Source: Nitrospirales bacterium
Lineage (GTDB): Bacteria; Nitrospirota; Nitrospiria; Nitrospirales; UBA8639
Assembly: GCA_021604105.1 (NCBI GenBank)
Contig: BQIW01000006.1
Coordinates: 1 to 64,000, forward strand
Reading direction: 5' to 3'
Length of the DNA: 64,000 nt
Below the pieces are notes generated by a model. That model saw nothing but the letters and a program-made list of their open reading frames with translations. It was not told where the DNA came from and did not search any database. Below, one piece after another: positions 8,793 through 18,922 of this stretch. Made by a program: the position numbers and the translations under genes. Position 1 is the stretch's first letter, and each line of letters starts with the position of its first letter.

Positions 8793-8965
8793 AATCTTAG
8801 GAGACCTTATCGGTCCATTATGCCAGACCTTAATGACCGTTTCTTCCTGGCTTCTCCTCTTCCACAATCCAGAATGGAGCCAAAGAGTATGGTTCCTTTT
8901 CTTTTAGTTGACCTGTATCATATTAGTGTTTTCTCCCACCGACTCCTGCTACAATTTCACTATCC

Positions 8966-10825
8966 ATGCCACCGGCCATTCATCCTGTTGATCTCATAGA
9001 AATACTCCGCCGGCATCGCTTGACTCCGGCGATTGTCTTTTTGACGTCTCGCCGGGCCTGCGATGAGGCTATTGATACCTTCGCCCACAGTTCTGCCAGG
9101 ATGTCGACCCACCGCTCGGAGGCTATTGGGGAATTTTTTGAGAAATTCACCAAAGACTTCCCGAGTGTTGAGCATCACCCCTTAATTCCTGTTGTGCAAG
9201 AATTTGGAGTCGCAGCTCATCACGCAGGACATCTCCCTTCCTGGAAAATTGCGATTGAAGAACTGATGCGCCAGGGTTTATTGGATGCCGTGTTTGCCAC
9301 AACGACCTTGGCCGCTGGGGTCGACTTCCCGGCTCGAACCGTCGTTATTACCCAATCCAGTGTGCGCAAATCGCAGGATTTCACGGACCTGACGAACAGC
9401 GAAATTCAACAGCTGGCCGGGCGCGGTGGCCGCCGAGGCAAAGATTTGGTGGGTGTGGTCGTTATTACTCCCTCCCCTTACATTGACTTAAACATTCTTG
9501 GCAAAGGACTCACAGGCTATCCGGAACCGATTGACAGTCAATTTGTGGTGTCCTATCCCATGGTGCTTAATCTGCTAAAGGCCCATTCACTGGATCAGAT
9601 TGAGGGACTCCTCGCAAAAAGCTTTGCCCAATTTCAGCTGAATCAACGATCCCGTATCCATCAAGATCATCTGGATCAGATCAAGGAACAATTGACACCC
9701 TACGGACCCAGGGAATGCGCCGATTGGATCACTCAATGGAAAGGTTTTGATTTTGCCCGCCGCCGCAAAGCGCACCGACATCCTATCGTAACCAACGACA
9801 CGCCATTCTTGACAGCCTGCCTGCCATTTCTAACTCCAGGGCGCCTCATCGGACTGCCAAAAGGTCCGGCGATTATTCTCCGTCAATATCGAAGCCGTGG
9901 AACCTTTGCTCCCATGTTATCCGTGATTCGGGCGAAAGGCACCTTGGGTGAGTGTCCGGCCCATTCCGTCACCCAGGTCTACGACCGCCTGTTTGAGTTT
10001 CAGCCATCTCGCACTATTCCCTGGTGTCAGCCAACGGTGCTCTCTCAACTCAAAAAGGAGCTCTCCCAATTACCTGCGCGTCTGCCAACCGTCCCGATTT
10101 TGCCGGAAACCCAGGATACAGATGATCCGTTCCTTGCAGAAAGATTAACTGAGGAATTCCCTTGTCCCACCTGTCCCTCTCATTCGGCATGCAAGAAAGA
10201 CTTTCCTCTGGCGTCTAAACTTCGCCAGAAATCCCAGCAGTTGAGCAAAACAATTCAAGCCCTCCGTGATGGATTGTGGCACCGGTTTCAACAAAAAGCC
10301 GACGTACTCCACAAATTTGGATATATCACCGCCAACTCGCAACTCACCGCTGACGGTGAATGGGCTAGACTCATTCGTATTAACCATTCCTTACTTATCA
10401 CAGAACTGATTCGTATGGAGGCCTTTTCAGGAATTGCTCCAGGATTGTTAGCAGGCGTGATGGCAAGTATTTCCCATGATGATGATCGTCCTGGATCTTA
10501 TATGCGCCTCCCACCCGGACTGGCTTCGATGTTGACCCAGGTGCGGGCCGTCGCTGATTCCTTGAGCCCGTATGAACCCCCGCCCTTGTTACGTTCAGAT
10601 GTCGCTGCACTCGTGGAAAGCTGGATCGGGAATCCTCAACTCACTTGGGCTTCACTGGTTCGTTCCACATCTATGGCCGAAGGGGATGTATATCGTCTCT
10701 TAGCCAGGACCTTGGAATTTCTCTCTCAAATATACGGACTCAAGATTACACATCCCGGCTTGGCCGATACCGCCCACTCCGCGATGGTGACCATGCGCCG
10801 GGAAGTCCTGCAGGAACTTCCCTAA
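8966..10825 (+). CDS. C-terminal half of a Ski2/HelY-like helicase (split gene)
   Basis: This 619-residue protein has only the second RecA-like half of a superfamily 2 helicase. It shows motif IV-like AIVFLTSRRACDEAI, motif V ATTTLAAGVDFPARTVVI, and motif VI EIQQLAGRGGRRGKD, followed by a long helical Ski2/HelY-type extension with a Cys cluster (CPTCPSHSACKKD, about 392-404). There is no Walker A or DExH box, so it cannot hydrolyse ATP alone. The missing half is encoded by the next gene, in reversed order. An in-frame stop at 8924 limits any upstream extension. No ribosome-binding site is visible; TGCTACAAT at 8948-8956 could be an extended -10 that would make a nearly leaderless mRNA. Confidence 0.85.
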   Translation: MPPAIHPVDLIEILRRHRLTPAIVFLTSRRACDEAIDTFAHSSARMSTHRSEAIGEFFEKFTKDFPSVEHHPLIPVVQEFGVAAHHAGHLPSWKIAIEELMRQGLLDAVFATTTLAAGVDFPARTVVITQSSVRKSQDFTDLTNSEIQQLAGRGGRRGKDLVGVVVITPSPYIDLNILGKGLTGYPEPIDSQFVVSYPMVLNLLKAHSLDQIEGLLAKSFAQFQLNQRSRIHQDHLDQIKEQLTPYGPRECADWITQWKGFDFARRRKAHRHPIVTNDTPFLTACLPFLTPGRLIGLPKGPAIILRQYRSRGTFAPMLSVIRAKGTLGECPAHSVTQVYDRLFEFQPSRTIPWCQPTVLSQLKKELSQLPARLPTVPILPETQDTDDPFLAERLTEEFPCPTCPSHSACKKDFPLASKLRQKSQQLSKTIQALRDGLWHRFQQKADVLHKFGYITANSQLTADGEWARLIRINHSLLITELIRMEAFSGIAPGLLAGVMASISHDDDRPGSYMRLPPGLASMLTQVRAVADSLSPYEPPPLLRSDVAALVESWIGNPQLTWASLVRSTSMAEGDVYRLLARTLEFLSQIYGLKITHPGLADTAHSAMVTMRREVLQELP

Positions 10826-10847
10826 CCACAGATGAGAACATAACGCC

Positions 10848-11903
10848 ATGCATCATGATAATCTCAAACGCGAACTCCAAAATTTACCCGTGAAATATTT
10901 GCATCAGATGGCAAGAGGCCGCATTCATCGTCATTTTCGTCTTGGGAAACATCGACTTGTTGAATTAATGCTGGCCTTTCCACCGGACCAGATTCTGGCC
11001 ATTGAAACCGAACTGCAGCGGATACTGATCACCCGCCAGGAACGCCTGGCTGCACAAGATGCCCGCAACGCCGCTCGCCCTCAAATTCCCGCTTCGCCCT
11101 TTCAAGCAAAAAACCGCCCACACAGGAGGAGGCCTACCTTCGGCATTTCTGGGCCATCGATTACGCTTCAGCAAATCTTGGAAGGGATTGGCGTTCCTGA
11201 GCCTCAACCCTTTGCTCCGGATCCCTGGCAAACCGAGGCGGTGGAACATCTGGCGCATTCAGATGTCATCGTTAGCGCGCCGACGGGAAGCGGAAAAACC
11301 TATGTTGCGGTACAAGCGATCAGACAGGCCATGGCACTCAACCAAACGGTGATTTACACCTCTCCACTCAAAGCGCTGTCCAATACAAAATTTATGGAAT
11401 TCACTCAACTTTTTGGACCGGATCAAGTCGGGATTTTAACCGGAGACCGGCGGGACAACGCCCAAGCCCCACTCCTGGTCATGACGACCGAAATATTGAG
11501 AAATTTATTCTATGATGCTGCCAGCGGGGAGATCGATTTACGGTTGCATACTCTGGGACTGGTCATTCTTGATGAATCCCAGTATCTCGCCGATCCGGAA
11601 AGGGGGGTGGTGTGGGAAGAAACCATTATCTTGTGTCCATCCCAAGCGCGGCTTCTTCTTCTTTCAGCCTCTATCGGGAATCCACAAGATCTGGCTGAAT
11701 GGCTGCAAGCCATCAGGCCTATCCCCTGCCATCTTATTCGCCATACCAAACGATCCGTTCCCCTTCGAGGGCTGTATTTGCATCCTACAGGACAAATCGT
11801 TCCGCTATTCAAAAACCAGGATATTCTCCAAGGCAAGGGCTATACATTTCATCCAGAAACGAGACAGCTGTTCGCCCAATATGAAATTAAACCATTCCAT
11901 TAA
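10848..11903 (+). CDS. N-terminal (ATPase) half of a Ski2/HelY-like helicase (split gene)
   Basis: This 351-residue protein has the first RecA-like domain of a Ski2-like helicase. It shows a Q-like PDPWQTEAVEHL, Walker A APTGSGKT, motif Ia TSPLKALSNTKF, Ib MTTEILRN, motif II DESQ and motif III SAS. It stops where the second RecA domain should begin. The upstream gene supplies exactly that part, 22 bases before this start and on the same strand. The first 100 residues are basic and helical. Together the two total 970 residues, about the size of an intact HelY-type enzyme. The two products may assemble into one working helicase; alternatively both are relics of a rearrangement. Confidence 0.85.
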   Translation: MHHDNLKRELQNLPVKYLHQMARGRIHRHFRLGKHRLVELMLAFPPDQILAIETELQRILITRQERLAAQDARNAARPQIPASPFQAKNRPHRRRPTFGISGPSITLQQILEGIGVPEPQPFAPDPWQTEAVEHLAHSDVIVSAPTGSGKTYVAVQAIRQAMALNQTVIYTSPLKALSNTKFMEFTQLFGPDQVGILTGDRRDNAQAPLLVMTTEILRNLFYDAASGEIDLRLHTLGLVILDESQYLADPERGVVWEETIILCPSQARLLLLSASIGNPQDLAEWLQAIRPIPCHLIRHTKRSVPLRGLYLHPTGQIVPLFKNQDILQGKGYTFHPETRQLFAQYEIKPFH

Positions 11904-12145
11904 TTTAGGCAAAAATATTTATCAGGCTTTATCTAATGCAAAGCATTAACTTATCATCAAACTTCATTTGTGCTAAAAAAACAACACATTGTGGCAATTA
12001 ATATACGCTTCGGCACTCATTCTATTGTCAATATTGCTATTTCACAGTCAAATATCCACATTCATGAAAATTATTTTTTAGCATAAATTTTGCGTGGCAT
12101 TCATAGTTAGTTCAAACATAACGCTATTATATAAATGCTTTCTTC

Positions 12146-12688
12146 GTGAAATTATTTAATGTGAAAAACAGATTTCTTGTTTCAACCCGTATCAAGTATA
12201 TCCTGGTAAGTTTATTCTCGATTGCCTTTATTGGCTGTCAGGGGCTTCAGCCAAAATCCTCTGGAGAACTCGCCATGGAGGATCAGGATTTCCTGGGAAT
12301 TTGGGACGCCTACAACCACTGCGTAGATGGCTCTGATATCCAACGCATGCAAGCCAACCTTGTGGTGTTAGCCTCTGCCCCGAAACCGATTTCTCTCGAC
12401 GATTCACCAATTCCTGTCCCCGCATTTTTAAAAAAATGGTCTACGGCAAGAGGTTCCCGCCTGGCTGTCGATCCACGAGCCATGGCAGCCTCATGCTCAA
12501 TCCATCTCGCAGAAGTAGCCAAATTGTCAGCAGATTGGCCAACGGCATTCCACACATTTCAGGAAATCCTGAAAAATTACCCAGAACCTCAATATGCCTT
12601 CTATGTCAGCAAAGCCAATCAGGCGATTGAACAAATGACTTCCATTCAGCCTGCCTCTCTCTCTTTCCAGGAAACCCTGGTTGACTAA
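12146..12688 (+). CDS. Putative lipoprotein of unknown function
   Basis: This 180-residue protein starts at GTG 12146; a second in-frame GTG at 12161 is possible. Its N-terminus is basic, then hydrophobic (YILVSLFSIAFIGC), ending in a lipobox with the lipidated cysteine near residue 31. The mature part is helical and includes a stretch that resembles a tetratricopeptide-type helix pair (EVAKLSADWPTAFHTFQEILKNYPEPQYAFYVSKANQAIEQM). No family is recognised. The 240 bases upstream are strikingly AT-rich compared with the neighbours. A good hairpin terminator follows at 12771. Confidence 0.65.
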   Translation: MKLFNVKNRFLVSTRIKYILVSLFSIAFIGCQGLQPKSSGELAMEDQDFLGIWDAYNHCVDGSDIQRMQANLVVLASAPKPISLDDSPIPVPAFLKKWSTARGSRLAVDPRAMAASCSIHLAEVAKLSADWPTAFHTFQEILKNYPEPQYAFYVSKANQAIEQMTSIQPASLSFQETLVD

Positions 12689-12770
12689 CCCTGCTCTCTC
12701 ACTATTTTTAACTTAACTGTTCCAGTCCCTCAGGATGACGATTTCGGAAAGATCGTCTTTTGAGGCTGTA

Positions 12771-12795
12771 TTCCAGCAGATCCCTGGAATTTTTT
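12771..12795 (+). terminator. Rho-independent terminator after lipoprotein gene
   Basis: TTCCAG and CTGGAA form a six-base stem around a seven-base loop, followed by six T. It lies about 80 bases after the lipoprotein stop on the plus strand, just before the convergent DUF971 gene ends. A second hairpin, GACGAT...ATCGTC followed by TTTT, lies just upstream at about 12735-12760. Confidence 0.65.
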
Positions 12796-12830
12796 GTGTA
12801 GAACTCTGAATCAAAGGAAAGCAGAAGGGC

Positions 12831-13181
12831 CTAGAGGAGCTGCTTGCTTTTGGGTTTATTGGGTTGGCAAATATCGCATTGGCACATGCGGCGCAATGCG
12901 GTAAAGGAATACAGCCCGGTATCATGCCCGTCACTCCATTTAAATCGAAAGGCATAGCGCCCTACCGGCTCTATATCCTGCAATAATATGAGAAGTGGAA
13001 TAGAGTCTGGCTTAAGACGCAACTCGCCGGTCCATTCATCCGTGCATGCGGCACACGGACAATGTTGTCGTAAATACCGAACTGGGTATACGCCCTTATG
13101 CCCATCACTCCATGTAATGCCTAAGACCCCCTTATCCAACCATTCCATGTCTGTCGGTTCAAGTGATGCTTGAGAAGTCAT
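12831..13181 (-). CDS. DUF971-family protein
   Basis: This 116-residue protein has two tandem copies of the DUF971 pattern: ITWSDGHKGVYPVRYLRQHCPCAAC and KWSDGHDTGLYSFTALRRMCQCDIC. The fold is that of the N-terminal zinc domain of gamma-butyrobetaine hydroxylase; paired cysteines (CPCAAC, CQCDIC) probably bind metal. DUF971 proteins are often found with Mrp/ApbC iron-sulfur carriers, and an Mrp is present in this window but not adjacent. The gene is the last of the minus-strand housekeeping train, 27 bases after recO. The biochemical role of the family is unsettled. Confidence 0.85.
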   Translation of the reverse strand: MTSQASLEPTDMEWLDKGVLGITWSDGHKGVYPVRYLRQHCPCAACTDEWTGELRLKPDSIPLLILLQDIEPVGRYAFRFKWSDGHDTGLYSFTALRRMCQCDICQPNKPKSKQLL

Positions 13182-13208
13182 ATCCGATGTCCTTATGAGT
13201 GGGGCATT

Positions 13209-13958
13209 CTAGGAAACCCATTGTTCAAATGTGGGAAGAGCTTTTCCGACAACTGCCTGGAAATAGGCTTCCATCGCCTCTTCAACCTCGAACCGGACCG
13301 TTCCGATCGCTTTCAATCGAGACAGACTGGCCATAGGCAGGCGCCGAGCTTGTTCAATAAACGCTAAACTGCCTTTAGAAATAGACAATAACCGCCCAAC
13401 ACCCCGTTGACTACAGCCGTGGCATACCAGCCCCCCTAAGCGTGGGGAAAACCACTGAGGCATGTGGGAAGAGGCAATATTTCCGCATTCAGTACAACGA
13501 TCAATTTGAGGTCGAAAACCCGTATGGCCCAGCACATGAATTTGAAATAATAAGGTGGTGAGAGCCAGGTCCCTGTCAGGAAGCAAGTTTTCCAGGGAAT
13601 ATACCAGCGCTGAATACATTTCCGGATTGGGATCACGATCCGGCGTAATCATCTCCACCATATGTACCATTTTGGCTGCGGCTGCCATTACACGTAAATC
13701 TTCTCGTACGGCTTTAAAATGTTTGATCAGATCTATTTGACTAATTTGCCCCAAAGCGTCAGGAGTTTTTTGAAATAGGGTGACATCAACAATCCCAAAT
13801 GGCTCAAGAACACCGCCGAAGCGTGTTTTCATCCGACGAGCTCCACGAGCAGCGCCTCGAATTTTTCCCAGATCGGCAGAATACAGAGTGACAATTCTGT
13901 CAGCATCCCCCCATCGTTGGCTTCGAATAATGACCGCGCGAGTTCTTAAGAGCGGCAT
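13209..13958 (-). CDS. recO: DNA repair protein RecO
   Basis: RecO anneals SSB-coated strands and works with RecR to load RecA during gap repair. The product has an N-terminal OB fold (LLRTRAVIIRSQRWGDADRIVTLYSADLGKIRGAARGARR), a helical C-terminal domain and a zinc site made of CTEC and CHGC. I place the start at ATG 13958 (MPLLRTRAVII, 249 residues), because the 12 extra residues in the track (MCLTCDCTCRLL) are unlike the family. No strong ribosome-binding site supports either. It lies in the classic era-recO order, here followed by DUF971. Confidence 0.93.
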   Translation of the reverse strand: MPLLRTRAVIIRSQRWGDADRIVTLYSADLGKIRGAARGARRMKTRFGGVLEPFGIVDVTLFQKTPDALGQISQIDLIKHFKAVREDLRVMAAAAKMVHMVEMITPDRDPNPEMYSALVYSLENLLPDRDLALTTLLFQIHVLGHTGFRPQIDRCTECGNIASSHMPQWFSPRLGGLVCHGCSQRGVGRLLSISKGSLAFIEQARRLPMASLSRLKAIGTVRFEVEEAMEAYFQAVVGKALPTFEQWVS

Positions 13959-14020
13959 GAGCAGTCTACAAGTACAATCGCAGGTCAGACACAAATCCCA
14001 ATGTAATTAACACTAATTTT

Positions 14021-14917
14021 TTATCCATATCCCAATTCGCTCAATACCCGCACATTATCGCGCCAACCTTCCTGTACTTTCACCCACATCCGCAAATAAA
14101 TTTTCATACCGAACAGGCGCTCCATATCTATCCGCGCACTTTGGCCGATCTCTTTAAGGCGCAGGCCTTTTTTTCCGATCACAATCCCTTTTTGGCTTGT
14201 TTTTTCGACAAGAATAACGGCCCGGATGGACGTCAGGCCTGGCTCTTCTTTAAATTCCTCAATTAAGACACCCACTGCGTAAGGTAATTCATCGTACGTC
14301 TGTTCTAGGACTTTTTCACGAATGAGCTCCGCAGCCATATGGCGCATGGGCTGATTGGTCAAAAAATCTTCGTCATACATTAATTCCGAACATGAGGGCA
14401 GACACGCAAAGGTTAATTCAACTAATCGCGGAACATTTACCCCGGTCTTTGCGGAAATGGGAATAATTTCACTCCAGGAAAACCATGTGCGGTATTGCTC
14501 AATAAGGGGAAGCAACCTGGATTTGGCGACGGCATCGGCTTTATTTAATAATAAAAATACTCCATGAAATGGTCGCTCGTGATGTGCCGAGGATATCTGC
14601 TCCATGACCTGTCGGTCTCCAGGACCTGGCAAAACCTGACTGTCCACAATCATATAGACCACATCAGATTGGGTCAGGGTGCCCAAGGCCGATTGAACCA
14701 TCTGTGTGTTCAGTCGATGGTGAGGCGTATGGAGGCCTGGCGTATCAATGAGAATGAGCTGCCCTTCAGGGTAATGCCCAACCCCTAGAATCAGGTTTCG
14801 AGTTGTCTGTGGTTTATCAGAGACGATGGCGACCTTTTCCCGCACCAAGGCGTTGAGTAACGTCGACTTGCCGACATTGGGTCGGCCTAAAATAGCTAAT
14901 TGGCCTGATTTCATCAA
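14021..14917 (-). CDS. era: GTPase Era
   Basis: Era is an essential Ras-like GTPase that binds the 3' end of 16S rRNA during 30S assembly. The 298-residue product matches the family. It shows G1 GRPNVGKSTLLNAL, G2 region KPQTTRN, G3 DTPG, G4 NKAD and G5 SAKTG in the first 170 residues. A C-terminal KH domain follows with the RNA-binding loop KGIVIGKKGLRLKEIGQSAR. It follows the ftsB-like gene and precedes recO on the same strand with short gaps, consistent with a shared transcript. Confidence 0.97.
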   Translation of the reverse strand: MMKSGQLAILGRPNVGKSTLLNALVREKVAIVSDKPQTTRNLILGVGHYPEGQLILIDTPGLHTPHHRLNTQMVQSALGTLTQSDVVYMIVDSQVLPGPGDRQVMEQISSAHHERPFHGVFLLLNKADAVAKSRLLPLIEQYRTWFSWSEIIPISAKTGVNVPRLVELTFACLPSCSELMYDEDFLTNQPMRHMAAELIREKVLEQTYDELPYAVGVLIEEFKEEPGLTSIRAVILVEKTSQKGIVIGKKGLRLKEIGQSARIDMERLFGMKIYLRMWVKVQEGWRDNVRVLSELGYG

Positions 14918-15002
14918 AAAACTTTCAAGTATGAGAAAACCGCAGAACCATTAATGAATGAGTATGAAGGGTAAAAGGGGTATGGCGCAAGAAATCTTGC
15001 GC

Positions 15003-15356
15003 CTAAGGTCTGGCCGTCAACGAGGAAGGGACCGGCTCTACAAATTGATACACCACTTCTCCCTGCCGAACCATACCCAAACGATTTCGGGCCAGTTCCT
15101 CCAGGCGTTGCGGGTCCCGTTGAATACGGATGATATCTTCTTCGAGCGAAGCATTGATGTCTTGTAATTGCTGAATTTGTTCGGTCAAATGCTGACGTGT
15201 TTCTCGCATATGAAAGTATAGCGGCAAGCCATCAGAATTAAAAAACATGGTCCCCGCAAGCACACTCATCATCAAAAAAGCTCCAACCATTGGAAGGCGA
15301 TCCAACAGATCACCCCCCAATCCCGTGGACGTCCGTTTTTTATTATTGGGACGCAT
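15003..15356 (-). CDS. ftsB: FtsB/DivIC-like septum formation initiator
   Basis: This 117-residue bitopic protein has a basic cytoplasmic head, one membrane helix (LPMVGAFLMMSVLAGTMFFN) and a periplasmic coiled coil (RETRQHLTEQIQQLQDINASLEEDIIRIQRDPQRLEELARNRLGMV). The ending LARNRLGMVRQGEVVYQF is the family hallmark. FtsB-type proteins link FtsL and FtsQ in the division complex. It lies ten bases after the enolase stop; the eno-ftsB pairing is common in bacteria, which supports the call. A short Pro/Ser tail ends the protein. Confidence 0.92.
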   Translation of the reverse strand: MRPNNKKRTSTGLGGDLLDRLPMVGAFLMMSVLAGTMFFNSDGLPLYFHMRETRQHLTEQIQQLQDINASLEEDIIRIQRDPQRLEELARNRLGMVRQGEVVYQFVEPVPSSLTARP

Positions 15357-15365
15357 ACTTGAAAG

Positions 15366-16694
<1,329 letters not shown>

Positions 16695-16724
16695 TTAATC
16701 TTGTACCCTGAGATACGCCTTAGA

Positions 16725-18155
16725 TCAAGTTATAAGATGCTGTTTCAATAGCACATTGACCTTACCGGGATTGGCTTTTCCCTGTGACGCTTTCATCACC
16801 TGTCCTACCAAAAAACCTAATACGGTTTCCTTCCCGGCACGATATTGCTCCACTTGAGTTGGATGCTGGGCCAGCACCTCCTCTATCAGTCTTCCCAGGA
16901 TGCTTTCATCGGAAACCTGAGTCAGACCTTTCTCATTTACTAATTGTTCCGGATTTTTCCCACTGGCATAAAATTCAGGGAAGAGATCTCTGGCAACTTT
17001 CAAGCTAATGGTTCCCTCTTCTACCAATTGTAGGAGTTCAACCAATTGTTCAGGGCTTACGGGGGAAGATTCAGGACTGGTGTTCGCGGCATTGAGCTCA
17101 CGAAGTAATTCGCCCATTACCCAGTTACTGACCGTTTTGGGATGGGGAAAGTGTTTCACGCAGGCCTCAAAATAGTCGGCCAGGTTCTTTGAATCGGTCA
17201 GAATCTTTGCATCGTACTCAGGGAGATGATATTCCGTCATAAATCGATTCATGCGGGCAGCCGGAAGTTCTGGAATAGTTTGACGCAACGACTCAACCCA
17301 CTCCGCATCCACCTGGACGGAAAGCAGGTCCGGATCGGGAAAGTATCGGTAATCATGGGCCTCTTCCTTGCTTCGCATGACAACGGTATGCCCTTTCTGA
17401 ACATCCCACAGCCGGGTTTCCTGACGGATCGTTTCACCCTCCGCTAATGCCTCAGTCTGCCTGGAGATTTCAAAATCTAATGCCTCTTTGGCAAAACGGA
17501 AAGAATTGATATTTTTCAATTCAACCTTGGTCCCGAGGACATCCTGTCCTCGGGGACGAAGCGACACATTCGGCTCACAACGAAAACTCCCTTGTTCCAT
17601 GTTCCCATCACAAACATCTAAATAGACCAAAAGATCATGAAGGGTTTTCAAATAGGCATCAACCTCATCGGACGAATGCAAGTCGGGTTCGGTGACAATT
17701 TCTAATAAGGGAGTCCCTGCTCGATTTAAATCCACCCCACTGCCTTCCACAGGCACATCATGCACATTTTTCCCGGCATCTTCTTCCAAATGAGCTCGGC
17801 GAATCCTCACGCGTTTTGTCTCTCCGTTGACGGAAATGTCCAGCCATCCTGGTCCGCAGATCGGCAACTCAAACTGCGAAATTTGATAGCCCTTCGGCAG
17901 ATCAGGGTATAAGTAATTTTTTCGGGAGAATTGATTCGTCAGCGTGATCTCGCAGTGAAGCGCGAGTCCCGTGCGAACGGCCATTTCCACCGCACCTCGA
18001 TTGAGAACCGGCAAACTTCCAGGGAACCCTAAACAGGTTGGACATACCTGAGTATTCGGCGGAAGACCGAAAGAGGTCGGACAGCCACAAAACAATTTCG
18101 TGTTCGTTTGGAGTTGGGCATGCACCTCAACTCCTATTACAGGTTCATAGGCCAT
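16725..18155 (-). CDS. gatB: Aspartyl/glutamyl-tRNA amidotransferase subunit B
   Basis: GatB binds mischarged Glu-tRNA(Gln) or Asp-tRNA(Asn) and activates it for amidation with ammonia from GatA. The 476 residues match the family. Signatures are [15 protein letters not shown], the zinc cysteines in FCGCPTSFG and [31 protein letters not shown] and EDAGK. A C-terminal GatB/YqeY tRNA-binding helical domain ends in [28 protein letters not shown]. It is the last of the gat genes, separated from gatA by the DUF948 and YtxH genes. Confidence 0.97.
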   Translation of the reverse strand: MAYEPVIGVEVHAQLQTNTKLFCGCPTSFGLPPNTQVCPTCLGFPGSLPVLNRGAVEMAVRTGLALHCEITLTNQFSRKNYLYPDLPKGYQISQFELPICGPGWLDISVNGETKRVRIRRAHLEEDAGKNVHDVPVEGSGVDLNRAGTPLLEIVTEPDLHSSDEVDAYLKTLHDLLVYLDVCDGNMEQGSFRCEPNVSLRPRGQDVLGTKVELKNINSFRFAKEALDFEISRQTEALAEGETIRQETRLWDVQKGHTVVMRSKEEAHDYRYFPDPDLLSVQVDAEWVESLRQTIPELPAARMNRFMTEYHLPEYDAKILTDSKNLADYFEACVKHFPHPKTVSNWVMGELLRELNAANTSPESSPVSPEQLVELLQLVEEGTISLKVARDLFPEFYASGKNPEQLVNEKGLTQVSDESILGRLIEEVLAQHPTQVEQYRAGKETVLGFLVGQVMKASQGKANPGKVNVLLKQHLIT

Positions 18156-18196
18156 AACGCAGCAGAGCCACTCCTCTCAATATCGTCTTTCAAATT

Positions 18197-18511
18197 TTAA
18201 TCCAGGGATTTCATTTCACGTTCACGGCGCATGGCATCCCGACCCGCATCTAAGGCTTCTCGCACGGCACAAGAAATTTCTTCCACCAGTTCACGGCCAC
18301 GACCAACGACATCTTCTACCGCATCAGTGGCCCGTTCCTTAATGTCTCGCAAATCTTCACTCGTTCGCCGGGCATACCCCGTAATGCGTTCTCGGGAATC
18401 TCTTCCGGGCTGAGGAGCTAACATGATCGCCGTCACAGCTCCCAAGAGCGCTCCACTTAAAAACGCTAACGCCACCGAGCCTGCTGATGCCCCTGAATGA
18501 TTAGTTGCCAT
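18197..18511 (-). CDS. YtxH-domain membrane protein
   Basis: From ATG 18511 (AAAAGGAGGG eight bases upstream) this is a 104-residue protein with a membrane helix (GSVALAFLSGALLGAVTAIMLAPQPGRDSRE), which is the YtxH signature of a hydrophobic span followed by a TAPKSGxxxR-like turn. A long amphipathic, highly charged helix follows (RTSEDLRDIKERATDAVEDVVGRGRELVEEI). YtxH proteins are often stress-induced or envelope-associated; their function is poorly known. It overlaps the DUF948 gene by 11 bases, so the two are probably translated together and may form a membrane pair. The track's 18544 start lies inside DUF948. Confidence 0.85.
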   Translation of the reverse strand: MATNHSGASAGSVALAFLSGALLGAVTAIMLAPQPGRDSRERITGYARRTSEDLRDIKERATDAVEDVVGRGRELVEEISCAVREALDAGRDAMRREREMKSLD

Positions 18512-18908
18512 AGGATGGCCCTCCTTTTTGTTCTTTATGTACACGTTTTCTCACAGTCGAGGTCGCCGCTTTGAGTCCGGCAAGTAAACTGGAAACGCCG
18601 ACGGCAAGGGCACCCCCTTTCCCGCGAACCGTCTGATGGACCTGGTTCACGGTTTCCCCCACATCTCCAACTGCGTGCAAGAAAATGGTGGCCCGATCCA
18701 TGCCGAGCCTGGCTTGATCGGTTAGAGCTAAAATGTTTTCGTTAGTCCCCTTGACGTCCTTTAATAAACCCGGCAATTCATGATTCAGGCGGATCAGCAA
18801 GCGTTCTGATTGCCCAACCGTGCGTTTCACTTGAAGAATCATCGGAACCAGATAGCCCACCAAAACCACAAAGGCCACGGCAATGATGATCGCTGCCAAA
18901 TCCACCAT
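18501..18908 (-). CDS. DUF948-family membrane protein
   Basis: This 135-residue protein has an N-terminal membrane helix (LAAIIIAVAFVVLVGYLVPMILQV) and a helical domain typical of DUF948 (KRTVGQSERLLIRLNHELPGLLKDVKGTNENILALTDQARLGMD). Members usually pair with YtxH proteins, as here with an 11-base overlap. It begins 14 bases after the gatA stop. The function is not established; envelope-associated scaffolding is a reasonable guess. Its insertion inside the gat cluster probably reflects co-transcription and need not mean a role in translation. Confidence 0.85.
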   Translation of the reverse strand: MVDLAAIIIAVAFVVLVGYLVPMILQVKRTVGQSERLLIRLNHELPGLLKDVKGTNENILALTDQARLGMDRATIFLHAVGDVGETVNQVHQTVRGKGGALAVGVSSLLAGLKAATSTVRKRVHKEQKGGPSYGN

Positions 18909-18922
18909 ACCTCGCTATCCTT

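Noticed and set aside
8906-8930. TTGACC upstream of the helicase C-half as a -35 box
   Set aside because: No -10 lies at the right spacing. The extended -10 TGCTACAAT further down is the better, but still weak, candidate.
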